DNA of 64,000 nucleotides. It comes from Planctomycetes bacterium MalM25 (GTDB lineage: Bacteria; Planctomycetota; Planctomycetia; Pirellulales; Lacipirellulaceae). The stretch covers positions 3,521,968-3,585,967 of the forward strand of contig CP036424.1 in NCBI GenBank assembly GCA_007745835.1, written 5' to 3'. The position numbers and the translations under genes are program-made. This document shows, piece by piece, positions 46,950 to 54,478 of this stretch (position 1 is its first letter; every line of letters begins with the position of its first letter). The notes beneath the pieces were generated by a model. That model worked only from the letters and a program-made list of their open reading frames with translations, did not search any database and had not been told where the DNA came from.

Positions 46950-47274
46950 GTGGCGTCGTCCTGAGCACGCTAGCCCACCTCACGCCCCGGCCCGGCTCGC
47001 AACACCAGACCGGGGCCAAACGCCCATATTTTCAAAGAACACCCGGCCTCGGGCCGGATCGATGATCCCGAAGCTGCTTGCCACGCGGGGTGACTGGGCG
47101 TGTCGCAATCCAATCAAGGGCCGTCGGTTGATGCTTGGCCGCCGCGTCGCTGGACTCGCCAGTCAGCCCAGTAACAAAAATGCCAAAAAGTGGCTGTTCG
47201 GGGCGGCAAGACGAAGCCTTAATCGGCCAGGGAGAACCTGAGAAATCGCCAGGGGCCTGTTCGGCCTAGCCGCC
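46950..47274. other. 325-bp gap with GC-rich hairpins, no supported gene
   Basis: Contains the IS target copy, the tail of repeat R5 and small inverted repeats such as CCCGGCC/GGCCGG. A 104-codon ORF spans it from inside the IS, but its composition is not convincing. Confidence 0.55.
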
Positions 47275-47358
47275 GGTGTAGACGGTGTAGACCCTTCCGG
47301 TTGTTTTCCAATAGAGCTCCTTATGAGAACAACCAGTTAGGTCTACACCGTCTACACC
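47275..47358. repeat. Iteron-like inverted palindrome next to primase gene (candidate origin)
   Basis: Two direct copies of GGTGTAGAC (47275-47283, 47284-47292) face two copies of GTCTACACC (47341-47349, 47350-47358). An inner pair GGTTGTT (47299-47305) / AACAACC (47328-47334) is also inverted. The whole is symmetrical and ends 4 bp before the primase stop codon. It could be a replication origin, an operator or a bidirectional terminator. Confidence 0.6.
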
Positions 47359-47362
47359 CTCC

Positions 47363-49561
47363 TCAAGAAAGCGGGTCGATCTCCTCTACGACTGGCGACG
47401 CCAACCACAAGCCGACGTACCGAGTGGCGTCGCTACCACGCTTCTTCTCAAAGCCCGCCGCCGTCATCCGCTTGGCGAACTCGTTCTGGCTGACCGCGGC
47501 ATCGCCCCGGGCCTTCAGGTAGTCGTTGAAGCTCTGCAGCAGCTCGGACGCCTTGCTCCGCCCCTCGGTTGCCCGTTCGCAGTGAGCATCGAGCCAGGCG
47601 TAGAGCGGGTCGGCTGTCCCCCGGTACGCCCTCGTGGCGGCCTGCACGGCCTCCGGCTCGTCGGTGAGCTCACGCCGCTGGAACGCTAGGCAGCCTTCTA
47701 CAAGCCACCGCAGGATGGCAGGGGCTTCGGCCTTCAGCTTGGCCGGCAGTTCCGCATCGCGCTGCTCTGGCGGGATAAAGGCGTTGAACGGGATGAGCTT
47801 CAGTCGCCGCCAGATGCCTTCGTCCTGGCCACGAACGCCCGGCCGATGGTTGGTGACCATGACCGCCGTGTGGGACGGCTCGAACTCCCAGAAGTCCTGC
47901 CGCATCTTGCGGGCCTTGATCGTGTCGCCCCCGGTGATGCCCTTCACGAAGGCCTCGTCTAGCGAGTCGCCCCCCTCGCTCTCGTTCAGCACAACCAGCC
48001 GACGACCGTACAGGTCCGCTAGCCCGGTCGGGTGACCGTCGTGGCTCTTGCGGACGAACAGCTTCGGGGCGGCCGTCGTGGCGTAGTCCCCCAGGGCGTG
48101 CTGCAGGGCCCCAACGAACACCGATTTCCCGTTGGCCCCGTCTCCGTGGAGGATCGGGAAGACGTGAACCGTCTGCTCGCCGATGAGGGCGTAGCCGAAC
48201 AGCCGCTGCACGTACGCGGTCATCTCGGTGTCGTCCTTGAAGATCTCGCCAAGGAACCTCGTCCAGGTCGGAGCGGACCACGCGTCGCCGCTGGCGTACC
48301 CCGTGCGGGTAGACATCGTCAGCAGGTCGCCCGGGTCGTGCGGTCGCAACGTGCCCGTCGCGAGGTCAATCGTGCCGTCCTCGGTGTTGAGGAGCATGGG
48401 GTCGTCGTCGAACGAACCGGGCGTAGAAGGGAACGGCTTCTCGGATCGGGCCAGCACCTCGACGGCCTCGATCCTGGCTTTGCTCTCGGACGTCTTGGCG
48501 TGCTTTGCCAGCTTCGCCCTCGCTTCGTCGTCCTCCTTCTCCGCCGCCTCTCCATAGATACCGCGGACGACCGACTTGATCCGCTGCATCGTCTCCCCGG
48601 TGACGTCCTTGGCCCACCGTCGGCCGTCCCAGTAGAGCCATCGCTTCCACTCGGCGACATACCTCAGCTCGCCGCCGAACTGGGAGGCCAACCGCTCGGC
48701 GTTGCCCATGTCGGTGAGGTTGTGGCTGCGATCAAGCGACTCCAAGGAGGCCTCGGTGAGTGCCTGCAAAGCAGCCGCCCGTTCTCCCAAGACCGCCTTG
48801 CAGCCCTCGTTGAGCTTCCTGCGCAAGTCGTACCCACTCCACGTCGGCTGGCACCTCGCCATGTTGTAGTGCTGGAGGACTTCTAACGAGTCCTCCTCGT
48901 TCAGCCCCATCCGCTTCACCTCGCAGGAGGCGTGGAAGAGAGCGTCGTGACCACGGTGGCCCTCGATTGACTCGGACAGTTGTTTAACCTGCTCGAAGTA
49001 GGGTGTAAGGTCATCGACACTTGGCATATCGGGCCACTCAGCGACGTCCGCCTTGGCGGTACCCGTCGTGCCGCAACCGCCCGCCAGGGTGTGAGCGTGG
49101 TGCAGGGCGTCGTCAGACTGGTTCACCTCGGCAGGAGCCCCTGGCAGCTTGTTGCCGGTCACGGTGAAGTACCTACCAGCCCCGTAGACCTCGATTGATC
49201 CGCCATCCGGATGCGATCCGTTCTTCCCGGAGAGCTGCAGGTCGGTCTTCAAGAAGATCTTCACACCATTGCCCGAGGGGCTCACCTCGGCGTATGAGTC
49301 GAGCTGCTCAACGAGCTGCTCAGCCCAGGGCAGCAGCTCACCGTCGACAATCACATTGTCCAGGTCGACGCCGGCCCAACCGTCCCCGAGAGCGAACCCG
49401 AGGCGTCCGCCGTCGGCTGTTGTGACGGCTTCGTAGGGTGACCAGGTGGACGGGTTGGTTGAGGAAGCGAGGCTTCCGTTTGATTGGTAGGGCACTTTGG
49501 TTGGCTTGCTGCCTCCGCGGTCCACGGGCTTCCATTGCATCCATCGGTTGGTCTCCTTCAT
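47363..49561 (-). CDS. Primase-polymerase / D5-type SF3 helicase (P4-family)
   Basis: 732 residues. N-terminal PrimPol-like part: NRWMQWKPVDRGGSKPTKVP, GDGWAGVDLDNVIVDGEL and YAEVSPSGNGVKIFLK carry the acidic and basic pocket residues. Middle D5_N-type linker (GNAERLASQFGGELRYVAEW). C-terminal SF3 helicase with Walker A HGDGANGKSVFVGALQHALG near residue 485, Walker B-like LVVLNESEGGDS and sensor VMVTNHRPGVRG. This set is typical of phage, satellite and plasmid replication proteins. ATG 49561 (MKETNRWMQW) is preferred to the ORF start at 49846. It supplies a likely replication module for the island. Confidence 0.9.
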   Translation of the reverse strand: MKETNRWMQWKPVDRGGSKPTKVPYQSNGSLASSTNPSTWSPYEAVTTADGGRLGFALGDGWAGVDLDNVIVDGELLPWAEQLVEQLDSYAEVSPSGNGVKIFLKTDLQLSGKNGSHPDGGSIEVYGAGRYFTVTGNKLPGAPAEVNQSDDALHHAHTLAGGCGTTGTAKADVAEWPDMPSVDDLTPYFEQVKQLSESIEGHRGHDALFHASCEVKRMGLNEEDSLEVLQHYNMARCQPTWSGYDLRRKLNEGCKAVLGERAAALQALTEASLESLDRSHNLTDMGNAERLASQFGGELRYVAEWKRWLYWDGRRWAKDVTGETMQRIKSVVRGIYGEAAEKEDDEARAKLAKHAKTSESKARIEAVEVLARSEKPFPSTPGSFDDDPMLLNTEDGTIDLATGTLRPHDPGDLLTMSTRTGYASGDAWSAPTWTRFLGEIFKDDTEMTAYVQRLFGYALIGEQTVHVFPILHGDGANGKSVFVGALQHALGDYATTAAPKLFVRKSHDGHPTGLADLYGRRLVVLNESEGGDSLDEAFVKGITGGDTIKARKMRQDFWEFEPSHTAVMVTNHRPGVRGQDEGIWRRLKLIPFNAFIPPEQRDAELPAKLKAEAPAILRWLVEGCLAFQRRELTDEPEAVQAATRAYRGTADPLYAWLDAHCERATEGRSKASELLQSFNDYLKARGDAAVSQNEFAKRMTAAGFEKKRGSDATRYVGLWLASPVVEEIDPLS

Positions 49562-49833
49562 GGCGTCGGGGATTCGGTTGAGTGTTTGCTGTCCTGCTAC
49601 TTTCTCGCTCCGTTCTGTTGGGGGTGCCGGTCGAAACGCGGCCAACTTTACGAGCCACCCCAAAAGCCCCCGATCCGTGCCAAACGGCTTCGGGCCCGGC
49701 CGACCCCGGCCGACCCCGACCGCCCCTGACCGGGCCCGAAAGAAATCCCAAAAAGGCAAACAGGACACCTCTTCGAGCGGGAATCCAGCCGTTTCTACCC
49801 GCTTGTTTGCCGTCACTGCTATCGGCCAACAGA

Positions 49834-49873
49834 AAGGCCCCTGCACCTGATTTGCACCAGATGCAGGGGCCTT
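49834..49873. terminator. Strong hairpin near right island end
   Basis: Perfect 12-bp stem AAGGCCCCTGCA / TGCAGGGGCCTT. Its left arm overlaps the copy of the 20-bp repeat (49841-49860) shared with the integrase end. On the minus strand it is followed by TTTCTGTT. It may be a terminator or part of a recombination arm. Confidence 0.6.
49841..49860. repeat. 20-bp repeat near right island end (possible arm site)
   Basis: CTGCACCTGATTTGCACCAG, identical and in the same orientation as 25461-25480; 81 bp inside attR. Confidence 0.7.
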
Positions 49874-49895
49874 GTTAACAGTGGTGGTCCTAGAA

Positions 49896-49915
49896 AACCC
49901 GGCGTACGCCGGGTT
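49896..49915. promoter_or_regulatory. 20-bp perfect palindrome near attR
   Basis: AACCCGGCGTACGCCGGGTT reads the same on both strands. It lies 26 bp inside attR; it could be an operator or an accessory recombination site. Confidence 0.5.
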
Positions 49916-49941
49916 ACAGGGGGTGACCGCCGGGTATTCGG

Positions 49942-49971
49942 ATTCCTGCTAAGAACCGGCGAAACCGCGGG
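49942..49971. repeat. Right attachment site (attR) of the island
   Basis: Identical 30-bp copy of attL (25387-25416). Beyond it the core genome resumes, with a TACAAT -10-like box at 50006-50011. Confidence 0.9.
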
Positions 49972-50109
49972 ATATTTCGCTGCTGCGAGGTTCCCGAGCG
50001 CCGACTACAATAGATGGAGTCGAGGTCGTGCTAACGCGGCGCGACGGACGAATCGGTCCTGCGGGGGTGTCTCTGGCATTCACGCCCCGCTCGGCCAAAC
50101 TCTAAAACT

Positions 50110-50209
50110 GAAGGAGGTGGTACCTTGACCGACTGTTGTACCCTTAGCCAGCCCGGTGGTCTGGCCTAACGACGACCGGCGGGTCGCCGTGGCGACCACC
50201 ACCTGCTTC
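50110..50209 (+). promoter_or_regulatory. Possible Shine-Dalgarno-sequestering leader RNA
   Basis: A strong Shine-Dalgarno (GAAGGAGGTGGT, 50110-50121) could pair with ACCACCTGCTTC (50198-50209) over 12 positions with one mismatch. A local hairpin GGTCGCC-GT-GGCGACC (50182-50197) abuts the second strand. The promoter may be TACAAT at 50006. Pairing is judged by eye only. Confidence 0.45.
50125..50169 (+). CDS. Short leader ORF, 14 codons
   Basis: TTG start 7 nt after GGAGG, encoding MTDCCTLSQPGGLA and then TAA. The ribosome-binding site is the strongest I see in the window, which is why I list it despite its size. The peptide has two adjacent Cys. It is followed about 100 bp later by an intrinsic terminator and then by an unrelated gene. 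It may be a regulatory leader, a real small protein or a coincidence. Confidence 0.4.
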   Translation: MTDCCTLSQPGGLA

Positions 50210-50266
50210 GATCCACTTGGTTGCTTGATCAACTTCTCGGGTGGAATCAAAGCATGACTAACGACC

Positions 50267-50301
50267 CCCGGCCCCGTCGTCTGACGGGGCCGGGATTTTT
50301 T
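50267..50301 (+). terminator. Intrinsic terminator
   Basis: Perfect 12-bp stem CCCGGCCCCGTC / GACGGGGCCGGG with loop GTCT, followed by ATTTTTT. It ends the leader-RNA region; the next gene starts 132 bp later. The whole gap 49562-50432 holds the island end, attR, leader RNA and this terminator. Confidence 0.92.
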
Positions 50302-50432
50302 ATGCGCGGCGCGTTGCTGGGCGGTCTCAGCTTGGCGAAGCCAAGACCTTCCACGCTTCGATTCGTCCGGACGTCGCAAGACCCGCTAGGGCTCCCTAGC
50401 GGCGGCGTCAGGCTTCGATTCTTATCGTGGGC

Positions 50433-50855
50433 ATGTCCGATCCCGAAACCGATGACGAGCTGTTCGCCGCGCATCAGCTGCTGGTCGAATCCTCGCTGCC
50501 GCTGGTCTTCGCGACCTACGACGAGGCCGTTGAAGAAGAGGTCGCCTCGCCGATGATCGTGCTCATCGACTGCGAGGACGAGCTCGGCGGGCAGATCGCC
50601 CGCGGCTGGCTCGGCGACGAGGTCATCGACGACGCGATCGCCGCCGAGGACCCCGGCGAGGACCCGGACGCGGTGCAGACGACCGTCTTCGCCCGGGCGC
50701 TCGCCTGGGACGAGGCCTTACCCGATCTGGTCGAGGCTTTCCCTTACCTCGCCCCCGCCCTCGAAGCGGGGCCCCCCGAAGACGGGGTCTTCCTCGTGGG
50801 CGTCACCGGCGGCGGCGCCGCGGCGTTCACGGCGCCCTGGGACGCCCGCCCCTAG
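50433..50855 (+). CDS. Hypothetical acidic protein
   Basis: 140 residues, not recognised. Acidic and soluble, no signal peptide; contains ASPMIVLIDCEDELGGQIAR and DGVFLVGVTGGGAAAFTAPW. Codon use is like that of the core genes (third-position GC), supporting a real gene. ATG 50433; GTG 50427 is an alternative. Confidence 0.65.
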   Translation: MSDPETDDELFAAHQLLVESSLPLVFATYDEAVEEEVASPMIVLIDCEDELGGQIARGWLGDEVIDDAIAAEDPGEDPDAVQTTVFARALAWDEALPDLVEAFPYLAPALEAGPPEDGVFLVGVTGGGAAAFTAPWDARP

Positions 50856-51005
50856 TTTCCTCTCCGGCGGGGGCGCAAATCCGCGAACTCTTCTCGCGAA
50901 TCTCGTCCCGAGAGTTTGGGGTCGCACGGCCTCTGCCGTTACAGTGGGGAGCTGACGCCGGGCCACGATCGGTCCCTTTCGCCCGGTGACGGAACGGAGC
51001 ACCCG

Positions 51006-53840
51006 ATGCCCTCGCATCGCCGAAAAGAGTACGTCCTCATCTCCACGGCGTGGCTTTGCGCGCTGCTCTTGATGTCGCCGGCTGCGGCGCAGCAGTTCAG
51101 CGCGAGCCCGGGTGGGCCGAATGTGGTGGTCCAGCGTTCGGGGCGTCCGAAACCGGCCAACGCGAAGCCGTCGAATAACAAGGCCAACGACTCCAAGAAG
51201 CAGGAAGAGGCGAAGGGCGAGAAGCCGGACGATAAAGAGAAGAAGGAGGGCGGCTCAGAAGACGAGGAGAAGAAGCCCGACGACGGGCCGACCCAACGCC
51301 CCAACAAGCCCCCCACGCCACCCGACCCTCGCGAGCTCGAAGCGAAGCCCGACTCGGCCGGGCGGGTGACCTTCTCTTTCCACGGCCAGGCGTGGGGCGA
51401 CGTGCTGCAATGGCTGGCGAACGTCAGCGAGCTGTCGCTCGATTGGCGCGAACTGCCCGGCGACTACCTGAACCTCACCACGCAGCGCGCCTACTCGCTC
51501 CCCGAGGCGCGCGACCTCATCAACCGCCACCTCCAGGCGCGCGGCTACACGCTGCTGCTCTCCGGCGAGGTGCTCAGCGTCTTCAAGCTCGACCAGCTCG
51601 ACCCGAGCCTCGTGCCACGGGCGACCGAAGAGGAGCTGTACGACCGCCTGCCGCACGACGTGGTGAAGGTCTCGCTCGCCGTCCCCGAGGGATACGACGC
51701 GAAGCAGACGCTCGAGGACGTGAAGCAGGCGCTCAGCCCCCACGCGAAAGCGATGCCGCTGACCGCCACCAAGCGGCTGTTGCTGATCGACACGGTCGCC
51801 AACCTGCGGATGGTCAGCGCGCTGCTGAACGAAGAGCGTCTCGCCGTCGAAGGCCGCGCGGCGCCTCGTGAGTTCGTGCTGGAGCACGTGCAGGCTTCGG
51901 AGGTGATCGACATCGTCTACGTGGTGCTCGGCCTCGACCCGAACAGCCGGCCGAGCCAGATGGAGCTGCAGATGCAGCAACAGAAGATGCAGCTCATGAA
52001 CCAGCTAGCGCAGCGTGGCAAGGACGTCATGAAGCTGCTGCAGAAGGACGGCCCGCCCGTCTACCTGGCGTACAACCGGCAGCGCAACAGCGTGCTCGCC
52101 AACGCCCCGCCCGAGCAGATGCGGATCATCGCCCGCACGATCGAGGCGCTGGATGTCCCGACCTCCGAAGGGGGCGCCGACGTGGCTTCGGCCGGGGAGC
52201 GGCGTCTGGAGCAGTACCGGCTGAAAACGATCTCCCCCACCGCGGTGATCTCGGCCCTCGAAGAGATCGGCGGTCTGAGCCCCCGGGCCGAGCTGCGAGG
52301 CGACAAAGACAGCAAGACGCTCTTCGCCCGCGCGTCGGCGCGCGACCACGAGAAGATCACGTCGCTGATCGATCAGCTCGACGGCGCTGAGACGGTCGTC
52401 GAGGTCTTCTGGCTACGCCGGCTCCCCGCCGAGGCGGTCGCCGGTTCGATCCAGTCGCTGATCATCAACAAGCCGAAGAAGAAAAAGAAGGACAACGATT
52501 ACCCGTTCTTCTTCAGCTACCGACGCAACAACGACGACGACGACGAGCCCGAGACCCTGCTCCGCGTCGATGCGGACATCGAGAACAACCGCCTGATCGT
52601 CCGCGGCACGCCCCAGCAGCTCGAAGAGGTCCGCGACCTCCTCGTGAAACTGGGCGAACCGATCGGCGACCGCGCCGACGAACGCCGCGTGCGGGTGCTC
52701 GACACGCTCGACCCGGACAAGACCGAGCAACTGCTCCGTCAGCTCAAGGCCGCATGGCCCTCGGTCGGCGGCGAGACCGAGCTGATCCTGCCCGCCGAAG
52801 AGCAAGAGGATCCGGCCGAGTCGGAAGTAAACCCCACCGAAGCCCGCACCGCCCAGGGAACGGTGGGTGGCTCGCGTTTCCGCTTGCTCTCGGACCACGG
52901 CGAAGACGAGAAGTCAGCCCCATCGGCGACCAAGCCCCCCGTGGCGATCCGCGTCGACCCGCGCGGCCGCCTCGTGATCAGTTCGGACGACACGGCGGCG
53001 CTCGGGCGGCTCGAGGAGCTGATCGCCGAGCTCATCCCCGAGCCCGACCGGTACAAGGTCTTCCCGGTGAAGGTCCGCAACCCGGATGACCTCGTCGACA
53101 GCCTGCGGGTCTACTTCGAGGAGTTCCTCGCCGAAGACGACGAGCAGGTGCTCGACTGGTGGGGACGCGTCCGTGGCGTGAAGTCGGAGGAGGACGAGCC
53201 CGTGCGGCTCTCGCGCCGGCGGCCGCTGCGGTTCCTGGCCGATGACCGGAGCAGCACGATCCTGGTCGCCAACGCCACGTCCGCCCAGCTCACCGAGATC
53301 GGCAAGCTGATCGAGACCTGGGACCGCAAGCCCTCGACCGACCGGATCTACAACCGCCGCACCGTGACGATGAAGCTGCGCTACGCGCAGGCGTCGAACG
53401 TGGTGGCGGCGCTCAAGGAGGTCTACCGCGACCTGCTCAGCCGGGGCGACAAGGAGTTCGACACCGAGGAGAAGAAGGCGGCGGGGTCAATCTATTCGTA
53501 CCTCACCAAGATCCACTACGGCGAAGGGGAGTCGACCGACCCCGCGTTCATCGGGTTCGACGGCCTGCTCTCACTCGGCGCCGACGACGAGGCGAACGTC
53601 ATCATCGTGTCGGCCCGCGAGGAGGTCTTCGGCAGCGTGGTCGACGCGATCCGCCAGCTCGATGAGCAGTCGCGGCCGACCCAGTCGGTGCAGGTCCTGT
53701 CGCTAGCGAACTCGGGCGCCACCGAGGACATCCGCCGCGCCCTGCTGCGGGCAATAGGAGAGAGCCGAGACGGTTCCGACCGTGACCGTTCTCGCGATCG
53801 TGATCGAGGCGATGACCGACGGCGTTCGCGCGGGCGCTAG
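51006..53840 (+). CDS. Secretin N-domain protein without channel domain
   Basis: 944 residues. Signal peptide (YVLISTAWLCALLLMSPAAA), then a charged Lys/Glu/Asp/Pro linker (residues about 45-110). After that comes a chain of secretin N-type (NolW/N0-N2) modules: FHGQAWGDVLQWLANVSELS, FVLEHVQASEVIDIVYVVLG, YRLKTISPTAVISALEEIGG, VFWLRRLPAEAVAGSIQSLI, VRVLDTLDPDKTEQLLRQLK, FPVKVRNPDDLVDSLRVYFE, MKLRYAQASNVVAALKEVYR. The conserved C-terminal secretin pore domain is absent, and the protein ends in an Arg/Asp-rich tail. Such proteins are common in planctomycetes; a periplasmic scaffold is inference. ATG 51006 is supported by the signal peptide. Its stop overlaps the next, convergent gene. Confidence 0.8.
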   Translation: MPSHRRKEYVLISTAWLCALLLMSPAAAQQFSASPGGPNVVVQRSGRPKPANAKPSNNKANDSKKQEEAKGEKPDDKEKKEGGSEDEEKKPDDGPTQRPNKPPTPPDPRELEAKPDSAGRVTFSFHGQAWGDVLQWLANVSELSLDWRELPGDYLNLTTQRAYSLPEARDLINRHLQARGYTLLLSGEVLSVFKLDQLDPSLVPRATEEELYDRLPHDVVKVSLAVPEGYDAKQTLEDVKQALSPHAKAMPLTATKRLLLIDTVANLRMVSALLNEERLAVEGRAAPREFVLEHVQASEVIDIVYVVLGLDPNSRPSQMELQMQQQKMQLMNQLAQRGKDVMKLLQKDGPPVYLAYNRQRNSVLANAPPEQMRIIARTIEALDVPTSEGGADVASAGERRLEQYRLKTISPTAVISALEEIGGLSPRAELRGDKDSKTLFARASARDHEKITSLIDQLDGAETVVEVFWLRRLPAEAVAGSIQSLIINKPKKKKKDNDYPFFFSYRRNNDDDDEPETLLRVDADIENNRLIVRGTPQQLEEVRDLLVKLGEPIGDRADERRVRVLDTLDPDKTEQLLRQLKAAWPSVGGETELILPAEEQEDPAESEVNPTEARTAQGTVGGSRFRLLSDHGEDEKSAPSATKPPVAIRVDPRGRLVISSDDTAALGRLEELIAELIPEPDRYKVFPVKVRNPDDLVDSLRVYFEEFLAEDDEQVLDWWGRVRGVKSEEDEPVRLSRRRPLRFLADDRSSTILVANATSAQLTEIGKLIETWDRKPSTDRIYNRRTVTMKLRYAQASNVVAALKEVYRDLLSRGDKEFDTEEKKAAGSIYSYLTKIHYGEGESTDPAFIGFDGLLSLGADDEANVIIVSAREEVFGSVVDAIRQLDEQSRPTQSVQVLSLANSGATEDIRRALLRAIGESRDGSDRDRSRDRDRGDDRRRSRGR

Positions 53841-54319
53841 CGGCTGACCGCGGCGTTCAGCGATCGGGCCACCTCGGCGCGCTGGCTCAACGAAACGGGC
53901 CCTGTGGCGCCGGCTGCGCCGAGGCTCGCGTTGAGCCGTTCCAAGTCGGTCCGCAGACGGGCCAGCTCGCGCTGATCGGCGCCCTGCGTCTGGATGGCGA
54001 TCACCTTGAGCTGCAGCTCGGTCACACGCTGAGCGAGCCGCCGTTCGAGGTCGGAGACCGTAGCGCCCACTTGCTCGATGCGGGCGGCGATCTTCTCGCC
54101 GTCTTCGCTGGTGAACCGCGAACGGGTCCGTTCGTTCACGGCCTCCATCAGGGCGTCCATCCGGTCGCGCACGTTGTCGTGCTGCGCCTGCAGGCCGTCG
54201 AACTTCTGGTTGAAGCCCGCCAGCTCGCCCGAGTGTTGGAACGTGGTCTGGGCGACCCAGAGGATGAGCGCGCCGAGCACGACGTTCACCAAGCCGCTGC
54301 CTAGCTTGTCGGCTTCCAT
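53837..54319 (-). CDS. Hypothetical single-span coiled-coil protein
   Basis: 160 residues, not recognised. One N-terminal hydrophobic segment (LVNVVLGALILWVAQTTF) followed by predicted coiled coil (DNVRDRMDALMEAVNE, ERRLAQRVTELQLKVIAIQT, RLRTDLERLNASL). ATG 54319 has GGAGCAAC upstream. Convergent with the secretin N-domain gene; the stop codons overlap by 3 bp. Confidence 0.7.
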   Translation of the reverse strand: MEADKLGSGLVNVVLGALILWVAQTTFQHSGELAGFNQKFDGLQAQHDNVRDRMDALMEAVNERTRSRFTSEDGEKIAARIEQVGATVSDLERRLAQRVTELQLKVIAIQTQGADQRELARLRTDLERLNASLGAAGATGPVSLSQRAEVARSLNAAVSR

Positions 54320-54478
54320 GCCGTTGCTCCAGATCGCGAACGCCCCGCGAGGCGAGAGGACACGGGGCCGCGCCTAGCGGGCCCACTCTGGCGGCATCGA
54401 CCGACGCAGGCCGCAAACTTTAGCTAACCCGACGGGCGGGGGCGTGGCGCCTTGCTAGCAGGAGCCCCGTTTGATCGA

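Larger units (their letters stand above)
25387..49971. mobile_element. Integrative genomic island of about 24.6 kb
   Basis: Bounded by a perfect 30-bp direct repeat. A tyrosine integrase is adjacent to the left repeat and a P4/D5-type primase-helicase is the last gene on the right. Inside are an SRAP-family gene, a repeat-studded array of secreted and surface-protein genes, and an IS4-family insertion. The interior is visibly richer in A/T than the flanking core. No capsid, portal, tail or conjugation genes are seen, so it resembles a satellite-like or integrative element rather than a complete phage or ICE. The target is intergenic, between rtcB and a small leader-RNA region, not a tRNA. Confidence 0.85.

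Noticed and set aside
46927-47241. 104-codon open frame starting in the IS
   Set aside because: Begins inside the IS inverted repeat and has no coding character.
25387-49971. Complete prophage
   Set aside because: Only integrase and primase-helicase suggest a phage; capsid, portal, terminase, tail and lysis genes are absent.
49972-50301. tmRNA or SRP RNA in the leader region
   Set aside because: No tRNA-like ends, tag peptide pattern or SRP core motif was found; left as an unnamed leader RNA.
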